Below are positions 52,561 through 64,000 of a stretch of DNA of 64,000 nt, piece by piece. Each line of letters starts with the position of its first letter. Position 1 is the first letter of the stretch. Source of the stretch: Sapria himalayana (lineage: Eukaryota; Streptophyta; Magnoliopsida; Malpighiales; Rafflesiaceae); the NCBI GenBank assembly GCA_029783825.1, contig JAREIK010000761.1, positions 261,829-325,828 of the forward strand, in the 5' to 3' direction. The notes beneath the pieces were generated by a model. It saw only the letters and a program-made list of their open reading frames with translations. It made no database searches and had not been told where the DNA came from. Made by a program: the position numbers and the translations under genes.

Positions 52561-52819
52561 TACATTGAAGGATAAGAGATCGAGTGATATAGAAGAAATA
52601 GGGGAGAGATTTCTTATTCCTTCAAGTATATTGTGGCTCATACAAAGGCTCCCTATTTTTAAGGTTTAATAAGTGAATACATATTAAATGTATTAATGAA
52701 TACATATTAATCCATGCTAATTAATACACATTAATCTATGAATAATAATAGTCACAAGAATTTTAATAGTCATGAGATTAATGGAGCATTTATGGACATC
52801 CATAATATTGTTCATAATA
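52561..52819 (-). repeat. Copia 5' LTR
   Basis: It matches the 48718-48968 LTR. The interior side is immediately followed by protease-like sequence, so a normal primer-binding site and gag are not recognisable. Confidence 0.85.
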
Positions 52820-52821
52820 GT

Positions 52822-52903
52822 GTGAACTTTTTTTATTTTAATGATTCTTTTTTTAATGTTTAATGGATTTCAAATCAACAAAAAGTGTGCTAGCTCTAAA
52901 ATT
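52822..52903 (+). repeat. Right copy of the approximately 80-bp direct repeat flanking the copia element
   Basis: It starts GTGAACTTTTTT directly after the right LTR and ends GCTCTAAAATT before CGAAGAAG. See the left copy at 48638-48717. A copia element normally creates a duplication of about 5 bp. Confidence 0.85.
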
Positions 52904-55803
52904 CGAAGAAGAATAGTAAAGGAGGATGAAGAAAATAATAATAAGAGGAGAAGAATAGAAAGGTACTATAATTATTTAAATTCAAGTTATATCTTATATT
53001 TTAATTTATGGGTTTTTATATTTTAGAATTTTTTTTCTATAGAGAAGATGCATATGAAGAACCTGTGGGAAATTTTTTACTAATCAGGTTTCTATGATTA
53101 TAGTATGAAACTCTTATATTTTTTACAAAGAAGGTACAACTTAACCATTATAACCTTAAATTTTGTTGTCATTGCTCATTTGATAGGTTGTCAAGGCTAT
53201 AATTTTTGTTGGTGGATGAAGATGAATTCTTTTTAGTTTTTTTTTCTTAATAAAACATATTTTTTGGTCTTTAATTAGGTACCCAATAAATTACATAGTA
53301 ATTCTATTCTGTTAAGATTATAGATGCTTTAATTAATTTAATTGGCATAATATGATAGACTATATAGACTAGTAGACTATTGTAAGCGGGGGAACAAACA
53401 TTGTACAGAATTCTTTCAAAGTATTTTATTATATACCATGCATTCTCAAAGCACACTAGTCATGCATGGTCACTTATTTCGTGTATACATTTATAATAAG
53501 TAACTATTCCATCATTATACAATGGTAACATGAGTAATATGATAGATAATTTGATTTGTAATCGTGTATACCCTTCTATTTTTTAAAAATGTGCATTTAG
53601 TATATATATCCAAAGTAGTAGATGTGGGGTGCATGTGAAGTTGCTTATTTAGTACAGTCTATGTTTGTTGTACATGCACATTATTTATTGTTTACAATGA
53701 AACATGTATACTAAAATACTTATGTACACAAAAAACTTGCCAATTTATGTGTCACACATACAAAAAATTAAAAATTATCAAAAATAATATTGTACAACTA
53801 AATGAAAAAAAAATCAAACAAGATGAAACACGTCATTTAATAATGACTTTCAAATTTTTGACTATGATCTAATGTTGATTCTGAGATTATTACTAAGAAT
53901 TGATATATCAAAGTAAAGTTTTTTAATAAAAATTGTTTATTGGATTTAAATCTCCATATGAAAAAATATCTTTAATATTGGTGTGATATTTTAGATTTAA
54001 TGTTATTCTAGTAGTATATTTTTTGTTAAATTCAATATTTAGCAATACAAAATTAATGAAAAAGAAAAAACAAAAATCATCATTCATGCAAAATATGATA
54101 CTCTTGATATATGATATTCTTAATATAGGATATGTTTTCCTTTTATTTTTTTTCTTTTCAGCTATTTTAGATTTAGCATTTGTTAATAAATTTTTGTGTG
54201 CAATTGATGATACTCTTGATTTTGATAGACACACACACACACACACACACATGCATGTATAGTTTTATGTTTGTATTTATGTGTATCATTGTATTTTTTG
54301 TCATATATATATTTGCAACTTTTCGTTTTGGTGTAAGATTATAATATTAGTATATTAAGTAATTTTATAAATTTTATGCAATTATAGCAATGTTATTGTT
54401 TGATAAAATTAATTAACCTATTTTAGAATCTTGTAAAAAAAGTGATGTGGCCATTTGGTTGATTTTCTAGTGGATTATTTGTGCATTATGAAAAATAGCC
54501 CTCTCTGGCTGCTCTTGCCGAAATGTTGCTTTATTTTTTATCTTTTCTTTGATAAAATAATACTTTTATGTGTTCATTCTTCTCATAATAGATTAAAATG
54601 AAAATAATATATTATGTGAGCTAATAACCATCATAAAAAATGAAAATAGGCTTTTCAATACAAAAAAATTAATTTCTTAGTTAAATATCTAATCGGCAAA
54701 AGTATATAAGTGATGATCATATCTATAATTTTTGTTAAATTAATAAGTTGATATCCTTCGTATCGTTTAAGTTTAAATTGATGTGTATCTAAATAATCTT
54801 TAAGTAAATTACTAAAAAATTAGGATTAAGTTCTTTTGCACTACTAATTTTTGGCAGTTATTTTGTTCATAAAATGGTGTGTTCTTAGGCTGCTACTTCA
54901 ATTAACAATTTATTTATGCATATCTTTGGCCTTAAATCTTGGTGTTTAAGTCATGCATCTCTTTAAAATTAAGCTTTAGTTTTACTAGATTATATTCATC
55001 CATTTCTAATCTCTATCTTGTTAGTAAACTTTAAGTTGGATGTGATAGAATTGCTAAGAGCTCTTTAGTCAACTAGTTTTGCTTAATTCTCATTCTTCTT
55101 ATCTTAATCAGTTTTTTTAGCAAACTATCTTTTGATTGTAGTTTTCCACAAAATGTTAATGCCTCTAATTATTGGTATCTTTAATTAGTTCATATTTGTA
55201 ATGCTAAGAATTTGAAATCGCAAGCTACTTCACATCTATGTTTTCTAGTTTAATACTTTGTATGATATGTTTTCTTGTCCAAACCTTTTATTTTTCATGT
55301 CTAAATTCTTCATTAATTCATTTGCAAAAAGTTTTTGGAATTGGATCTTCATTCCTTTTATTTTGTCTTTTCTATTTATTTTTATATTCAAAGATTGAGT
55401 TGAATCACAGTTGAAATTTTGAACTTTGATCTTCATTGAGAAGTGAGAAGCTAACTCCTTCAAACTTATAATTCCTTTTTTTGCTTCCCTTTTTTGTCCT
55501 TTCACTAGGTTCTTGTTTTCTCATAATTCTTGCCTTTTTGTGTGGCTTTGATTGGTGCACTAGAAGAGACATGCTCTCTTCATCTAGCAATATTGCGATA
55601 TCTTTTCAACTTTAGCATGCTAATAAATTCTCTGTTTCTTCATGTAGATTCTACAAACACATTGCCTAGATATTCATGATATTTTGCCTTTGCATATTCA
55701 TATGTAAGTGATTTTATTTAATTAATAGTATTTTTTGAAGTCATTGTATGCTTCATTTAGAATTATGATTGAGCATAATTCTTTATAAATATAATAGAGC
55801 AAA
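52904..55803. other. Element D sequence upstream of TNP2, no recognisable gene
   Basis: AT-rich; an (AC)n run lies at about 54229-54251. Overlapping short frames on the minus strand (55245-55505 and 55405-55590) are Lys-rich and match nothing I know. The last few hundred bases probably form the transposase leader and intron. Confidence 0.4.
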
Positions 55804-58800
55804 ATGAGTTCAGATTGTCAGTGGATGTACAAAAGGTTTATGAATGGAATTTTGAATAAAGATTTTTTGAGTATGCTAGAAACTTTCATCAACTTTGCTT
55901 GTAGTAAATTGAGATGGAAAGACAGAGATAAAATTAAGTGTCCATATAATAACCACAACTGTCTCAATATGTCTTTTCATGATGTAAACACTATTAGATA
56001 CCATGTGGCTAAATATGGTTTTGTACCAAATATTTTTGTTTGAATATATCAAGGGGATAGTACAATGGCTGTCAACATTGACCAAAATGAGGGTATTGAA
56101 TCATATGTATGTAGTGAAGAAGCATCAAACACATACCATAGAATGGTCATGGAAGCTACGAGTGTTAACTTCAATATGGATTACATGGATGAACCACATT
56201 ATCCTGAAGATCAGAAATTTTATGATATGCTTAAAGCTGTAGATAATTGGTTGTGGCCTAATTGTAAAACACATTCACAATTGTCACTAGTAGCTAAACT
56301 TATGAGCATGAAATCAAAAAATCATATGTCTGAGAAATTATTTGATCAGGTGATAGAACTAATGAAAGAAATTGTTTTGGATAATAATTTGGTCACAAAC
56401 AACTTTTACAGTACCAAAAAGTTATTACGAGGCATGGTTCTACTAGTGGAAAAATTTGATTATTGTTTTAATGGATGTATGTTATATTGGGATGGTGATA
56501 GTGATTTAATTAGATCTAAGTTTTGAGATCATCCTTAGTTAAAGAAGGCCCCTCGTATTGCATAAATGAGAAAGAAGATGAAAGTTGCATTTAAGAATAT
56601 CTATTACTTCTCTTTAATTCCTCAATTGTAGAGACTATATGCATCAAATACTACAGCAAATGATATGAGGTGACATTCTGAGTATGAGGCTGAACAAGGG
56701 GTAATATGTCATCCATCAAATTCACTTGCTGAAAGTTGAAATGTGAGATTGGGTCTCTACACTGATGGTTTTCAGCCATTTGATCAATCTAGAAAATTGT
56801 ATTCTACATGGCCAATGATAGTGATACCTTAGAATTTGTCTCCATGGTTGTGTATGAAGGAGCAATATATGTTTTTGTCAATATTGGTTCCATGGCCAAA
56901 AAATCCAAAATACATGTTGGATGTTTTCTTACAGTCTCTTATAGCATATTTGAATTATTTGTGGGATACTGGCATGAATAAATATGACATCTCAAAGAAG
57001 CAAAGTGTAATTATACATGCAGCCCTTATGTTGATGGTAAGTGATTTTTCTGCATATTCAATATTGTCTGGTTGGAGTACTATAGGATGGTTAGCATGCC
57101 CGTATTGCATTAATAAGTCTGAAGCTTTCACTCTCAAATTTAGTGGTAAATAGTCATGGTTTTAAAACCATTGTAAGTTTCTACCTACAAATCTTCCATT
57201 CCATATAAATATAACTACATTTCAAAAAAATAAAATAGTGACGACAGTTCCACTAGCTATTCGTTTAGGAGATGATATCTTGACAAAGATTCAAAGTTTG
57301 GGTCTAAAAAAAGTAACTGAAATTGATGCTACTAGAACTAATGGACCAATATGAAAAATATTTGGCAGGAGAAAACATAGTATTTTTTGGGACTTGCCAT
57401 ATTAAAGGTCTAATTTAATTTGTCATAACTTTGATGTATTACATATTGAAAAAAATATGTTTTACAATGTTTTCAACCCTGCGTAAATATAGATGAACAA
57501 AAATGACACTAAAAAATCAAGACAAGAGTTAAATAATTGCTATCAGTGTCCTGAATTGAAATGAAATGAGGCCGCAAAAAAATACATTAAAGCTTGTTAC
57601 AGACTTGATAAGAAGGCAAGATAGATATTGTGTGAATCGGTCAAAATTTTGAAATTCCATGATGGATAAGTGTCAAATATTGGCTGATGTGTGGATATGA
57701 AGAAGCTTAGGTTATTTAAAGTCATGATTATCATGAATTTATGTAGAGATTAATACCAAATGCTTTCCGTTAAATACTTTTTCTATGTTTGGAAGGTCCT
57801 TACAGAACTTAGTTTGTTCTTCAAATAGCTAATCACAACCACAATCAAAATAGATGACATTGTGAGACTGGAAAATGACATACATCTCATTCTTTGTAAG
57901 CTTGAATGAATATTCCCACTGAGCTTTTTTGACTCAATGGTTCATTTGCTGGTCCATTTGGCTTATGAAGCAATAATAGCCAGACCAATGTAATACAAGT
58001 GTGTGTATTCTTTTGAGAGGTAAATAAATATATGTAATTGTATTTTATTATTTCAAGCATAAATTAATATTGTAATTTGATTTTATTGAAACATAACAAA
58101 ATGGTTGTAGGTATTTTCGTAAGTTTAAATTGAATGTTAGAAACATGCCAAAGTTGAAGGTTCAAATTGTAATGCATATTATGTAGAAAAACATCATTTT
58201 TTGTTCTTATTCTTTTGAGGACCATATCAAACAAAGAATATAAATATGCCTCAGAATGATAAAGGTCATGTGCTGGTAGAAGAATATGAATCTGAGGACA
58301 AGTTATCTATCTTCAAGCACCCTAGAAAAGCATTTAGAAGAGTAAAGAAAAGATGTATGATAGATGAATAGTACAAAGCAACTCATGGCTATCTTTTACT
58401 TAATTGTGAGGAGGTTGCAGCATATATAGAGTATGTATACCAAAAATGATTGAAGGCTTAATCTTAAGATAATTTTGTCTTGAATAGTAATAATTAAAAA
58501 TTAAAATCCATTATTCTCCCTCTGTCAATATTTGTGTAGTGATTATATTGAGCAGTTAAAATAAAGGCAACCATCCATTCCTAGCCATAAGGTCAATTCT
58601 ATGCTAGAATAGAATTTGCGAATTTGTTCAAGAACTATCTGAGAATTATTAAGCCTTAATTTTTTGAATAATTTGATTTATTAGTATCTTATATTTTTTA
58701 ACATCATTTATTGAATGTATGCAATATACAAATGATCATTAAAATGGAGATTACAGCATATTCATATAGACTCTAAGTAAAGGCCCATTTTGATATGTGA

Positions 58801-59455
58801 CATCCTATCCTGGGTATTTTGTCAATGAATATAAATTTCACAAAATAGGGCATTGTTCTTCTAAAGCAACTATGAATAGTGGTGTTTGCATTAAAGGCTC
58901 AAGTTATAGTGTATGTGAGATTGATTATTATGGTCAACTAGCAGAAGTTATTGAGTTGGAGTATCCTGGACTCCAAAATAATAGGATTGTATTATTAAAA
59001 TGTGAGTTGTTTGATCCAACACGAAATGTTGGTACAAAGATTCATTCGGATTATAAGCTAGTGGATGTTATCCATAAATACAGATTTAATTGATATGAGC
59101 CATTTATTATAGTAATTCTAGCCACTCAATTATATTATTATACATATTCGAGTTTATCTCGTGATAAGAGTGACTAGTGGGCTATTTGAAAAATCAAAGC
59201 TCGATCAAATTTTGAAGAACCAACATCCCAACAAAGAAGTGCAAACTTAACTATTGCATCGGCATTTCAAGAAGATGACATAATTAATATTGAGCCTGTG
59301 CATGTAGATAAAGTTCTAGAAAACTTATGTGACTCAAATGGTGGCCTAATAGATTTTGAAGATGATCATTTTATATCTGAAGATGAGTTGGAACTTCCAT
59401 CATAATCAGATGAAATGTCAAATATCCATAAGAAGGTGATAGGGATTCTGATAAT
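55804..59455 (+). pseudogene. TNP2-like CACTA transposase pseudogene (element D)
   Basis: It starts at 55804 with MSSDCQWMYKRFMNGIL, then LETFINFACSKLRW, YNNHNCLNMSFHDVNTIRYH and VAKYGFVPN: the N-terminal transposase-associated domain, complete to 56043. After one stop it continues NIDQNEGIESYVCSEEAS, DYMDEPHYPEDQKFYDML and LVAKLMSMKSKNHMSEKLFD (56065-56526). Next come LYTDGFQPFDQS, the transposase core (56836-57153; MNKYDISKKQSVIIHAALML, SGWSTIGWLACPYC) and TKIQSLGLKKVTEID. DUF4218-like remnants run about 57480-58450. A DUF4216-like part lies at 58797-59093 (YPGYFVNEYKFH, LLKCELFDPTRNVGTK), followed by an acidic tail (EDDHFISEDELELPS). More than ten stops interrupt it. It is collinear with C but has different lesions, so the two decayed separately. 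Confidence 0.9.
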
Positions 59456-59599
59456 TAAATTGTTATAATATTATTAGAATATTATAATTTCAAAGACTTT
59501 CTATATTTTGTTGGAATCCATTGGTGTGCGTTATTCTAAAATGCATGGTTATTCATCATACAATATCAATTTATGTTTTCATTATATCTCTATTATTTG

Positions 59600-61500
59600 T
59601 TCATTATTTTTCCTTTTTGTATAGTAGATTCCATATAAAGGACTTGGGCATGGTTGAGGTGGACGTTGATGCATACATGGGCGAGATTCAATTAGTATTT
59701 TACGTATTATTGTACAACTAGTACCATCTCTTACCCACCCTATCCAGACTTCAACATCACCATCATTGACACATTTACCATCACCTTTATCAAATATAAG
59801 GCCACCACCCATTGTCCATCCTGCACACACTTCTAATCCATCACCATCTTCTACACCACATTTTTACACCATCAGTTGTTCTCTAATTTATAGCACCATC
59901 AACATCATTAAATGTTGTGGCTTCATCTGTAGGGAGTGCTATGTTAGTAATAGAAATTATGGATGTGAGGTATAAAAAATGTAAACATTATTTTAATATA
60001 AATATTATGATGACACTTTTAGTGGTATTGTTTTTATATATAGTTATAATTGCTTACTTTCAATGTTAATTATTTATTTTTTATAGTTTAATTCCCTCTC
60101 ACAAGTGCTTGGATATAATTACAAGGTATTTCAATAAAATGGTTGATTCCAAAGCATTATAGTGAAAAAAAGTTTCTGAATCAACAAAAAAGACTACTTT
60201 TATGATTTTCAGGTAAAACCAAAGAAACAAAGCATTGAAAATTAATTATCTAATTATTTAACTATTATGTAGGTTATTATTCAAGCATAAAAAATTATGT
60301 CCTTTTTATTAATATAGTTTTTTGTGAATTTTCTATATATAAAATTAGTGTACATGGGCACTCCAATTTGATGGACAGATAAAGTCATTGTAAGAGAGCA
60401 AAATTGTTGAATGGTACTTAGATTTTGTTCATAAATTGAAATTTCTAAAAGTTAGGCTTGATTTTATACCTGAGGATGAGTGGCCCGAGTGGTTTAAGTA
60501 TTGGGAGGAACTAGAAGTGAAGAAAAAATCAAAGATAGCTAGCAAAAACTGATGGATTGAGGTAGCTAGACCAGGTATAGGAATGTATCGCCACCCAAGA
60601 GGATCAAAGTCATGCATTGGGTATGCTAGAGATTGGGTACAATTTATAACTTTAAAATTTATATATTTAGCAGTTGCCCTAATAGTCCAAATAATTTTAT
60701 CTTTGCATGGTTTTATAATTTTAGCTAAAATTTTCTAACATATGTTATTTTTTGACATAATAAATACAAACATTTGGCTGGATAATTGGGCCAATATCCT
60801 AATTTTTATGTAATTTTTAGGAAGATGCATGTGAAGAAGTGGATTGGCATTTTGTTGGCAACAAGTCTCATATGATTGCTATAAGAATGTGTTATATTAA
60901 TAAACTTTTAGAATACTGCAGTAAATTTTAAAAGTTGTGTGGAATGAAAAATATTTGATTTATTTTATTTAAATCTAGCACAATATTTTATTCTATTTTA
61001 TTATAGGACCTCATGGAGGAATGTGTGATAGTTACTTCTCACTCATTTGAAAGTTCTATGGGACTTCAACCAAGTGACTATTATCTTTTTTTTATTTGGA
61101 GACCATAAAAGGTCAGAAGAAGCAATGAGTGTAATGCATCAGCTCGAAGAAAGTGGATTTTTGTTCTAGAAGTCATGCTTCTAGTTCCTCTATCATAACA
61201 CTAGTGGAAAAGGCAATCGAACACCTAGAAATAGAAACAAATGAATCATTTGTATTTATGGAGAAAGAAATTAAAGAGAAGGATTAGTAGATACTATTTT
61301 GAAGGATAAAATGCAAGAAATAAAAGAAGTGAATGATGAGATGAAAGAAGTAAAGAATGCAATGCAAAAGCAGATGTCTTATATAGAGTCATAATTAATG
61401 GCCTTGACGTAGCAGATAGCATACTAAATTTTAGCAAAGAAACCATGCAAGAGAAGCAAGCACAAATGCACTAGCTAATGATGAAGATGATGATTTAGTT
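59600..61500 (+). pseudogene. Second gene (TNPA-like) of CACTA element D, decayed
   Basis: It begins near 59640 with a Pro/Ser-rich region (LPSPLSNIRPPPIVHPAHTS at 59772) matching C. Next is a middle part (about 60360-60630; DFVHKLKFLKVRLDFIPEDE, WPEWFKYWEELEVKKKSK, GIGMYRHPRGSKS). Then come SFESSMGLQPSDYYLF at about 61050 and a Glu/Lys-rich coiled coil that runs into the shared terminal exon (DVLYRVIINGLDVADS, then QAQMH, stop, LMMKMMI, ending about 61500). In active En/Spm elements the second product binds subterminal repeats; this is inferred by position and structure, not by a clear domain match. No PI31 sequence is present, so this is the transposon's own version of the exon fused to PI31 in A and B2. 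Confidence 0.65.
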
Positions 61501-62005
61501 TTAAATGATTATATACTTATGTAATCTTTTTGTTTTAACTATGTAACTATTGTATCAGAATAATTTCTAAAGTGCGTTTACTTTTTGTTAATTATAAAAA
61601 ATGGGTTATAGTATATATTTTTATTCAAATTAATATAAATATTTAAAAATATGTAATCAAATTTTTGTAAAAAATTAAATTGTGAAAATAGATTTGGAAT
61701 GAAAATAGCTAGGGATTTTTCTCTCGCTAATTTAGATAGAGAATTTTTTATATCTATTCAGGAGAAAAATATTGATTACTACTCTTAATTATGATCAAAA
61801 TATTAAGGGAAAAAATATAATTAGCTAGGGATTTCTGTAATTCAAAAATTTGCTAGGGAATTTTTTTTTTCCATTAATATTTTATGATGAGCGCGTTAGC
61901 TTTGGAAAATTTACGTCATAAATCCATTGCTATTCTATTTAAATGATAGAATTTCTTATAATAACTAGGGAAATATCCCTAGTTATTTTGGCTTTTTTTG
62001 TAATG
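61501..62005 (+). other. Element D 3' subterminal region and terminus
   Basis: It shares the AAAATAGCTAGGGATTTT and ATTAGCTAGGGATTT motifs with B2. It ends at 62005 with the complement of CATTACAAAAAAAGCC, a decayed CACTA repeat. Confidence 0.75.
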
Positions 62006-62882
62006 ATATATGTATATTTGTCTATTCATCTACCTACCTATCTATCTTTCTATTTATCTATCTATTTATCTAACTGCTTATGAGCCTATCTGCCTAACTG
62101 TCTAACTAACTAATTATCTATCTGTCTACATGTCTATCTATCTATCTATCTATAGATTTGTTGAAATGTCTATCTATATATTTGTCTATCTTTCTATCTG
62201 TCAATCTATCTCACTATCTATCTATCTATCTATCTGTCTATCTGTATGTCAATCTTTCTACCTATTTATCTATATATCTATCTATCTATCAATTTGATTA
62301 TATTTCTATCGTTCAATATCTCTATCTGACTATCTATTAATTTGTATATCTCTATCTATCTATCTATCTAACTAACTATCTATATATCTATCTATTTGTT
62401 ATCTATCTATATGTCTATCTATCTATCTGTCTATCTATCTATTTGACAATATTTTTATTTATTTATCTATCAATCATTTTATCTATCTATCTATCTATTT
62501 ATCTATCTATATACTTGCATATCTATATCTTTCTCAATCAATGAATCAATCTATTTATCTATAAATCTAAATAACTATCTATCTGTCTATTTGTCTGTCT
62601 ATATATATGCCTATCTATCTATCTATCTTTATATCTATCAGTCTATCTATCTATCTTTATGCTATCTATATGTTTATCTTTCTATAAATCTATCTTTCTA
62701 TCTATTGATCTGTCTATCTGACAATTTGTATGTTAGTTTATCTATCTATTTATCGATCTATCAATCAATCTATCAGTCTATCTACCTATTTGTGTATAGA
62801 TATATCTTTCTAATTGTCTATCTATCTATCTATATATCACTATCTATTCATCTATCTATCCGACTATTTAACTATCTTTCTA
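62006..62882 (+). repeat. Imperfect (TCTA)n microsatellite block 6
   Basis: TCTA on the + strand with AACT and TCAA variants. It separates elements D and E. Confidence 0.96.
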
Positions 62883-64000
62883 CACTACAAGAAAAATCTC
62901 ATATAGCTAGGAATAATTTCCTAGCTAAATGGGCATCTTTTTTAACTAAATGGGATATAGTAATGGATTACTGATGGATTGGTTCTCAATCTAAAGTGCT
63001 TCTCGCTAAAATTTAGTGAATGAAAGTGTCCCTAGCTAAAAATTTAGTGACGAAATAATCTCTTTCTAAAAAAATAATTTCATTCGCTAAATTAGCAAGC
63101 TAAATGAGATTTTTCATTGCTAAACAAAAATAGCAATGGAAAATTTCCCAAGCTAAAGTGCTCATCGCTAAATATTAGCAATGGAAATAGTCCCTAGCTA
63201 AATAAATTTAGTGACTGAAAATCTGTTACTAAATAAAGATATCCCTATATAAATTAGCTAGGAAAAATTCCCTAGCTAAATTAACCAAGGAATTTTCCCT
63301 AGCTTAATTCGATAGGAAATTTTCCCTAGCTTAATTAGCTAGGGAATTTTCCCTAGCTTAATTAGCTACGGAATTTTCCCTAGCTTAATTAGCTAGGAAA
63401 TTTTCCCTAGCTAATTTAGCAAGGGGAATTTTGGCTAGCAAATTTACCTAGGAATAATTTGCTAAATTAGCTAGGGAATTTCTCCTAGCTATTTTAATAT
63501 CAAAACTATTTTCAGAATTAAATTTATTTTAAAATTTTTTAATTAAATAATTTAATATTTTTATATTAAATTGAATATAAACAAAAACTCTAAATGATAA
63601 TTTATAATTAACAAAAAATAAAATCATTTAATAACTTATTCTAAAACAATATTTTACATAATTAAAATAAAAAAATAACAAAATTTTATTGCATCATATT
63701 CATCAATGTATCTACCGATAGTGCATAAAGTATAATCTATCCATTCTTTGATATTGCTTTCTCTCCCTATGCTGCTCTGATCACCAATTTTCTGCGGTGA
63801 CAAAGCTATCCGAGTCACGGCATGTCATGTCTAGTAAAATATTTTTTCACTTATACAAGATTTGTATGGGGAACAATGCAGTACCATATTTATAAGAAAT
63901 TTAAACCACTCAATCAAATCAAAATAAAAAAAAGTTATGTTTTGATAAGTATATAATACTATAGTATATATGTATATATCACCACCGTCATTGCCGCCGC
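62883..64000. mobile_element. CACTA element E, one terminus, continues past the window
   Basis: A clean CACTACAAGAAAAATC terminus at 62883, preceded by CTA, is followed by dense subterminal CCTAGCTAA motifs to about 63490, then AT-rich sequence. No coding region is reached, so orientation and coding status are unknown. The well-preserved terminus and array suggest it is younger than A or D. The last 20 bases turn GC-rich (CACCACCGTCATTGCCGCCG). Confidence 0.8.
63293..63426. repeat. 27-bp tandem subterminal array with palindromic units
   Basis: TTTTCCCT recurs at 63293, 63320, 63347, 63374 and 63401, an exact 27-bp period for five units. Each unit contains CCCTAGCT and AGCTAGGG arms around a 5-bp AT centre, with point changes in the first and third units. 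It resembles the subterminal repeats bound by TNPA in En/Spm, but with unusual regularity. Confidence 0.92.

Larger units (their letters stand above)
48718..52819 (-). mobile_element. Ty1/copia LTR retrotransposon, decayed, gag missing
   Basis: LTRs of about 251 bp (48718-48968) and 259 bp (52561-52819) share ACAAAGGCTCCCTATTT and GGACATCCATAATATTG. The element reads on the minus strand. A purine tract (AAGGGGAG, + positions 48969-48976) abuts the 3' LTR. The order is protease remnant, integrase, reverse transcriptase, RNase H, which is the copia order. The interval between the 5' LTR and the protease is too short for gag. It is nested in CACTA D and younger than D. Confidence 0.9.
43028..62005 (+). 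mobile_element. CACTA element D, full-length, once autonomous, with nested copia
   Basis: The left terminus CGCTATAAGAAA (43028) and the right terminus, CATTACAAAAAAAGCC read on the minus strand from 62005, are both decayed CACTACAAnAAA repeats. Both flanks are + strand (TCTA)n, as expected for insertion into one continuous tract. The order on the + strand is: 5' subterminal region, AT-rich non-coding DNA with cargo-like exons, minisatellite, nested copia, TNP2 pseudogene, second-gene pseudogene and 3' subterminal region. The length of about 19 kb includes about 4.1 kb of copia. It is the most complete copy in the window but cannot be autonomous now. Confidence 0.82.

Noticed and set aside
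55245..55590. Lys-rich minus-strand frames upstream of the element D transposase
   Set aside because: Short, low-complexity, no recognisable domain, and opposite to the transposon genes.
63293..63426. CRISPR-like regular repeats
   Set aside because: The 27-bp units are contiguous, with no unique spacers, and lie in the subterminal zone of a plant CACTA element.

Overview
This window reads as transposon-dense, very AT-rich nuclear DNA from a flowering plant. It shows degraded CACTA (En/Spm) transposons, an Ac-type hAT element, a Ty1/copia retrotransposon, and intron-containing fragments of plant genes: an ARIA/ABAP1-type armadillo protein, a PI31-like proteasome regulator, an LRR receptor kinase and an EDR2-like START protein. 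The species cannot be named from the sequence. I see no intact host gene, tRNA, rRNA or CRISPR array. Every recognisable protein-coding stretch is transposon-derived or a captured, broken fragment.

Layout: six blocks of imperfect (TCTA)n microsatellite (1-1966, 12661-13495, 15532-16441, 25468-26932, 38238-43027, 62006-62882; about 10.8 kb in all) alternate with transposon blocks, and every transposon block boundary inside the window abuts microsatellite. The blocks are: CACTA A (1977-12660, +, no transposase, carries ARIA and PI31 fragments); a hAT element (about 13496-15531, -); CACTA B1 (16442 to about 17980, -, a 3' end plus a receptor-kinase fragment); CACTA B2 (about 17980-25467, +, carries EDR2-like and PI31 fragments); CACTA C (26933-38237, -, decayed TNP2 transposase and second gene); CACTA D (43028-62005, +, decayed TNP2 and second gene, with a nested copia element at 48718-52819); and the start of CACTA E (62883 to the window end).

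The CACTA copies are one extended family. They share CACTACAAnAAA termini, subterminal CCTAGCTA / TAGCTAGGG motifs, an AT-rich 5' non-coding region with a TATA-type minisatellite, and a terminal exon that resembles the end of the second transposon gene. C and D once encoded the mobility proteins. A and B lack them and look like passengers that picked up genomic gene pieces with introns still in place (Pack-CACTA behaviour). In A and B2 the PI31 fragment is joined at the same point, after a preserved intron, to the transposon's own terminal exon, so this fusion predates their separation.

The microsatellite runs as TCTA on the + strand everywhere except 25468-26932, where it is inverted. Together with the two opposed 3' ends of B1 and B2, this suggests one inversion of about 9 kb (roughly 17.98-26.93 kb). 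The best candidates for something new are the TE-in-microsatellite architecture, the PI31-transposon fusion, the multi-exon EDR2-like capture, and the approximately 80-bp direct duplication flanking the copia element.
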